From positions 62,001 to 126,000 of the forward strand of contig JAJSPD010000008.1 of NCBI GenBank assembly GCA_021307315.1: a stretch of DNA of 64,000 nt. Reading direction: 5' to 3'. Source of the DNA: Bisporella sp. PMI_857 (Eukaryota; Ascomycota; Leotiomycetes; Helotiales; Helotiaceae). Below the pieces are notes generated by a model. That model searched no databases and was not told the origin of the DNA. It saw only the letters and a program-made list of their open reading frames with translations. How positions within the stretch are numbered: the first letter of the stretch is position 1; each line of letters starts with the position of its first letter. The position numbers and the translations under genes are program-made. Below, one piece after another: positions 59,301 to 64,000 of the stretch.

Positions 59301-59609
59301 AGATTATTGATAGGGATTTGGTTGATGAAGAGGATTAGCCGTAAGATAATATGGCTTTTAGGCCAGTGAGGCTTGCGATTGAGACTCTAGGAAGCCTCTC
59401 CACATTTGCGATTTAAGTGAGCTTAAGCTTCAAGACGACGTATTTCGGAATCTTGAACATTCTTTGCATTGTACAAAGCTTATAACACAGAGAATGGCCG
59501 TCTAGCCCAAAATATATGGTGTGCTGGAGACTCAAGTGAGTCAGTAAAGACTGAAACATTCATTGATCTGTAGTTTCTATCTCTACTGATACTTATCACG
59601 ATCCCATCT

Positions 59610-61581
59610 CTATTCCATGTTCTCCGGCCAATCAATAATTATAGCCTCTAGACTCGGACTAACACCCATCCACTTCCTGTCGTCCTCTTCTGCGCCTACC
59701 CATCTCATAATAATACTCATATGAGCTAGAAAATCCTCTTGCTCGCCCATAGCCATTTCCTGTGCTTTTGGCAATCTCGGATGTGCTGCGTCTCCTAGAT
59801 TAGCTTTCTCTATAGAGTATGAGAGGCTAGTCTGAAGAGCATTGCTTACTGCCTCTGAGAGCGTAGAACTGCCGTTCTTCATGTTTATGCACCTCACTTT
59901 CACTCCCAAACACTTTTCGTATCCCTTCAAGAGCTTCCAATGTAGGTTGATGAGCACGAATTCAAATGACTTCCGGAGGTATTTTGACATTCTTGATGAT
60001 GTACTGAAGCTAACACGGACATCAGGATCTGAAGCATAGTTGATTAATGCAACAACTATAATATCCCATGAGCCAGAGCGGAGGCAACAAAGAGGGAATG
60101 CACACACTATTGTATAAAGTCTGCAGTCTTGTTTTAAGAGTTGCTCGTGGCCACATATGGGGTTCGATCATATAGTGCGCCTTGAGCCCTAATTTCAGAA
60201 GCTGTCCATATGCTCCGACGTTTCCCATAGCTTCAAACTCATATTGCGTGGCACGTTGAAGTTTTCTACAAAGGGCATGAGTGGGAAACGCTCCCGGGCC
60301 AAGTCCTTTATTTTCTATTTCTTTTGCTCTCTATCAACACAATTAGCTAATGACGTAGGCGAAAATGTGTGCGGAATTGGAAGCACTTGGGATCCCACTT
60401 TCTCAATCTCTTTTAAAATGGTTGGCTGAGAACTTTGCGTCAATTTGGTTGCCTCCATTTCGAAGTCCATAGTTGCGGAGAGAAGGTGCTTGCTCATGTC
60501 GACGGGTGCTAATGGCCTCTTACTGATGCAAGGCGAGCATCGACATTGCCATAGTTTTCTGTGCGCAATACTTTGTATATAAATGCATTCATCGCGGCGT
60601 GATGATTTATCAACTGTTATTCTTTCGTTGTTTTCGATCTCTTTTGTTGCTCTGACTCGCAACAGACCACCAGGTTCATAGTCAATCTTGGCATTCGGAC
60701 AACAAGACTTCTGAAATAATGTGCAGAATGGTTCGATGAAGTATCCGGCAGTATCAAGAATAGGGTAGTCTGGTCTGGTAGATAAGATATCTCTGAACAC
60801 TGGAGTGACGCATACAATGACGCAAAAATAAGCCTGACAGCAGTCAGCCGTAATGATCGCGTCAAAATTCTATTTAATTACCTACTATTTTAGTGTAAAG
60901 TTCAACTTGATCTCGAGACAAGCTGTTGAAGGAACTATCTAGTTCCTGCATAACGCGATCCACTACTTTATCTTTGTTCTCGCTATCTTCGGGAATCGGT
61001 ATTATATAGTCGTTGTATACCTCAGTGACAAGATGATTTATCTCGGCATGATACTCTTGTTCATACGCAAGCCTGGCCGTTCCTTGTAATTTGTGAAATC
61101 TCACGAGTTGGAGAACAACTCTCCCCAGCCAATAGAGAAAAAGGAGAGTGCCATCTGTCAAGGAAACTTCTTCATTGTCTTTCTTGGCTAACAGCCTTTT
61201 CTTCAAATCATTGTGGATCCTACATTCATATTTGTGGAGATCGAGTGCTCGCTCCTTACACTCTTGTGACCAGTAATTTACAATATTGCAAACGTCGCAA
61301 GTAATAAACGCGACCGGTTGTGAAATATTCTCGTTGTTGAGAGTCCAAACTTTCGTATCCGCAGATTTAAAAATGGCTCCGAGACAGTAGTTACAAGCGC
61401 ATCGAACAGATGCTCTTCCCATTTCCTCAACTATCACAAGTGGTCGAGGGAGTTCGCATATTGTTTCTCCCGCTTCGACTCTCCTCTTGGCAATGATAAC
61501 AGGTAGATCTTGAAAAGGGTCTGCTTGGATGTCCAGTGGCACAATCTGATTCACCCTCGAAGGTATTTTTTCGAAAACCAT
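59610..61581 (-). CDS. SET-domain protein with MYND-type zinc finger (SMYD-like), frameshifted
   Basis: The ATG at 61581 begins MVFEKIPSRVNQIVPL. After AKRRVEAGETICELPRPLV (first SET strand) comes a MYND-like finger: CACNYC, then CDVCNIVNYWSQECKERALD and HKYEC. The C-terminal SET half follows an intron at about 60840-60885: SCCPNAKIDYEPGGLLRVRA and TKEIENNERITVDKS, then a post-SET CRCSPC. A helical C-terminal region (LLKLGLKAHYMIEPHMWP, later LEAIIIDWPENME) ends at 59610. The order SET-MYND-SET-postSET-helices is that of SMYD methyltransferases, which methylate lysines on proteins. The usual NH-S/C core reads SCCPNA here. Breaks occur near 60310 and near 60100. It is long enough (about 600 residues) to be a full family member. 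Confidence 0.7.
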
Positions 61582-61995
61582 CTTTGCAAATGATGATGTT
61601 GTGAAGAGGAAATATGAAGTTGTGGTTTGGGAGAGCTGCGATTATATATATAGCTGAAAAGGAAGGGACGTTGCAGTATCACGCATGGATTGTTTCTTAC
61701 TTTCGACAAGTTGCCACTACATTAACTGGTTGGTGCAGGTCATTTATACGTAGATTGAAAAATGAAGGAAATGATACATATAGTATGCTGGTACTTCATA
61801 CTTTGATGCCGAGATCTCGTTGTTTGGAAGCTTAACACACCATATTTCGTTTTTCTATGGCAGGAACCGCTTTCATGAATTGGGAAAATTAAGTCAATAC
61901 ATTCCGATGCCCAGAGCCATAAGGCAGGTTGACTTGTTTCTATCAGGGATATGTGCCTGGCGAAATAAATATTCTGAGTGCTAAACCCTCTTCCC

Positions 61996-62895
61996 TTAAA
62001 CGCCAAAGACGCCTTTTACAACCTCCTCCGTTCCCTTGACACTTGCAAATTCGCCATTCAAACTTGCTAAATTAACTCTGTGCACAGTCTCTGCATTAAA
62101 TTCTCCTCTATCATATGTCGCGCACGCATCGCCAACTAACAAAATATCGCCTTCTTCTTCTACCTCCCCCTTTTCAGTTACCTGCTTCGCATCAGTATCT
62201 CACTATACCTAGACACGATCCAACCCAATAACAAATAATCAAGGATCTTCCATCACAAATCGACATGCCAGAGGGCTCCTCAATGCCTCTACTTTCCCTT
62301 CATCACCAAGGAGAATGCAAGCCAAGAGAAACAAGAAAGAACTTACCAAGTCCACGACCCTCAAATTATTAGCCATCCGGGTGGTAGTACTAACACATTG
62401 ATCCGTCGTCAAGCCATAGATAACTAACCTGTCCAGCCTCAGCAAGTCACTAACAACCAGATACAGGACCTTTATAAAAGAGATGTGAACAGGGAAACCA
62501 ACTGCCTAACAAAATTCTCCCGTAAAAACCCCTCCAGACCCGTGCCAACAAACCCAGAATTCACGTTCTTCACAAACACGCGCTCACCCTCCCTCGGCTT
62601 CACAAACTCCAGTGCCTCAATCGCGCTCCTCACCACACCATCAACCTCAACCGTCTGGTCGGGGTGCAGCATCGAGTCACGATAGATGCTATGGTGGTGG
62701 ATATGACATATCAGCACCTCCTTCCTATTTTCAGCGGATGGGATGGAGGCATTGAACGTCCGGGATGCGGAGAGGAACGCTCGGCATTCGCTTCGAAATC
62801 CGGGTTGTTCCTGTTTCCCAGAACGTTGGATGGAGGAAGCCCTTTTGGATATCGATCAGGAGGAGGGCGGTTTTGGTGGTGGCTGCTGATTTCAT
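61996..62895 (-). CDS. Isochorismatase-like cysteine hydrolase, two frameshifts near start
   Basis: The ATG at 62895 begins MKSAATTKTALLLIDIQKGF, with the catalytic Asp in LLLIDIQ. Two 1-nt deletions follow, in the run 62817-62819 (after HPTFW) and near 62775 (before LSASRTFNASIP), both obvious because the protein continues in the next frame. Then ICHIHHHSIYRDSMLHP, ERVFVKNVNSGFVGTGLEGFL (catalytic Lys) and LVIYGLTTDQCVSTTTRMA, with the nucleophile Cys. Exons are separated by introns near 62430-62500 and 62200-62350. The last exon is ILLVGDACATYDRGEFNAE and ends VFGV at 61996. The triad Asp-Lys-Cys is complete. The family hydrolyses isochorismate or related amides; the substrate here is unknown. 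Confidence 0.8.
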
Positions 62896-63599
62896 GGTCA
62901 CTGGCAGTTATATTACGGGCTGAACGTCGATGGACTAAAAACACTCATGCAACTTAGCTTTAGAGAAGAGCTGTAGCGAATAAAAGGCGTCTTCGCTCGT
63001 TATAGGATATATATTCTCACGTCTGCGAATGCATAGTGAAGGGAGTACGCCCTTGTGTCATCAAGGAAGTCGATGACAAATACCAGCCTCGCTAAAGCCC
63101 TTCATCCCACCCCGACATAGTACGGCCTAAGCTCAAATAAACCTTCGGGTGAGCACTTGTGAGATTGAAAGTTTTAGAGGCTGTAAGTTTGCCTACCTGG
63201 GTTCAAACGGTTCATGTTCATACGAGAACAATCAGCTAAGCATCACGGTAATGCAAAGAACAAGAAAGGCCCCAAGGAAAGAAATCATTGGTTGAATAGT
63301 GTGATTATGGATGTCGCCTAAAGAGTAAGCGGCGATGTATAGAATGCTACAACCCAGCTATTCACAAAAATAAGGACAACAAAGTTGAATTTCGCACCAA
63401 TATTTTTACCCCTTTCTATCCCTGTCGCACCCTAAGCAATGCAAGGCACAGGGCATATATGAGTATAATACAACACAACCCATTCTGCTCTATTTTTATT
63501 ATTGTCCGAAATTAAACTTTCGCGCTCGAGCTATCCCTCACAGTTGAAAGGCCAGCTTTGAACAAGCTCGGAGCCATGCGATATCTTATATGTTTTTGT
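62896..63599. other. Intergenic, no gene recognised
   Basis: Spacer between the hydrolase 5' end and the CCCH gene 3' end; no coding pattern seen. Confidence 0.5.
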
Positions 63600-64000
63600 T
63601 TAATCGTAGTCAGCGTATAAATCCCTGCGAAGATTCTTGATAATTGTTCCGGGAGGATGGTCATCTGATCCAAATTTGCAACTATATGCAGTACAAACAA
63701 GCTATACCAAATCAGTCACTGAAGTCAGAACTCAAAATAGGGCAAGATGATAGTCCCAATGCCCATTCAAGGGATAAAGATATACAAATGTTGGCTTACC
63801 TGCTTTCCAGATAGAATCACGCTCGGGCAATGATGTCCATAGATACAAAGCTCCAAATCGCATTCCTGGCCACTGGTGCAAGGGTTTGAGTCTGGTCAAA
63901 AAGGCGATGGCTTTTCAAATCTTCTTCCGTGGCTTTATGTTTATGTTCAAAACAGCAGGAATCACCTTTAGCGCAGGGGCCGCGAAGGTAATGATTATTG
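63600..64000 (-). CDS. CCCH zinc-finger protein, 3' part (runs off the window)
   Basis: Partial: the 5' end lies beyond base 64000. The minus strand reads YLRGPCAKGDSCCFEHKH, a CCCH finger, then KAIAFLTRL, NPCTSGQECD and LCIYGHHCPSV, a second Cys/His cluster typical of a fungal family with tandem CCCH fingers. These pieces sit in three frames, separated by one extra base in each of the runs at 63912-63915 and 63884-63886. An intron (donor GTAAGC, about 63690-63800) precedes the last exon, which reads CKFGSDDHPPGT and ends at the stop at 63600. CCCH proteins usually bind RNA. The link of the last exon to the finger is supported by its opening CKFG. Confidence 0.6.

Noticed and set aside
63181..63215. 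tRNA-like GGTTCAAA segment
   Set aside because: No matching acceptor or anticodon stems could be folded around it; similar TTCGAA-like strings elsewhere were also negative.

Overview
The window is nuclear DNA from a filamentous ascomycete (Pezizomycotina). Genes are split by short GT-AG introns of about 45-100 nt with GTAAGT-like donors and CTNAC-like branch points. The gene set is fungal: a Zn2Cys6 regulator, a GH55 beta-1,3-glucanase, GPI3, DBP6, an AAH1-type deaminase, a DHA1 drug transporter and a fungal PD-(D/E)XK protein. The family mix looks like Leotiomycetes/Helotiales, but that is inference from remembered protein families, not a search.

Layout. 0.4-4.4 kb: remnants of an FAD-dependent oxidoreductase and an amino-acid permease (both minus), then a cupin fused to a class III aminotransferase (plus), perhaps a decayed amine/amino-acid catabolic cluster. 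5.9-10.8 kb: a broken PD-(D/E)XK nuclease-like gene with a C-terminal zinc finger and an uncharacterised Cys/His-rich protein (both minus). 12.1-14.8 kb: secreted GH55 glucanase (minus). 16.4-16.9 kb: small acidic coiled-coil protein. 19.2-20.3 kb: adenine deaminase (minus). 20.3-25.8 kb: no recognisable gene. 25.8-28.1 kb: Zn2Cys6 transcription factor. 28.1-31.7 kb: nothing recognised. 31.8-34.8 kb: small secreted protein, decayed Cys-rich membrane protein, HET-like scrap. 35.7-37.1 kb: GNAT acetyltransferase and a truncated heme haloperoxidase. 38.0-42.2 kb: divergent housekeeping pair GPI3 / DBP6 sharing a ~190 bp promoter. 43.3-45.1 kb: intact MFS drug transporter. 47.2-50.3 kb: aspartic-protease-like membrane protein lacking the first catalytic Asp, and a small unknown gene. 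51.3-51.5 kb: tandem repeats. 52.2-54.1 kb: intact GPI-anchored type-B carboxylesterase. 54.7-57.7 kb: BTB protein and a conserved unknown gene. 58.4-59.3 kb: GC-rich DNase I-like pseudogene. 59.6-64.0 kb: SET/MYND protein, isochorismatase-like hydrolase, and the 3' part of a CCCH zinc-finger gene.

The most striking property of the window is that most conserved genes, including essential single-copy ones, are each interrupted by one or more 1-nt (sometimes 2-nt) indels, often in homopolymers. In nearly every case the protein continues perfectly in another frame. Two genes (MFS transporter, carboxylesterase) are clean and can be given exact exon structures. This looks more like residual long-read indel error than mass pseudogenisation, although a few loci (the Cys-rich membrane protein, the haloperoxidase, the HET scrap, the 0.4-1.4 kb remnants) also carry stops or truncations that suggest genuine decay.

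No tRNA, rRNA, CRISPR array or complete transposon was recognised. I did not find a convincing new multi-gene system. The best leads are the cupin-aminotransferase fusion with its neighbours, the PD-(D/E)XK/zinc-finger gene with its neighbour, and the pseudoprotease-like membrane protein.
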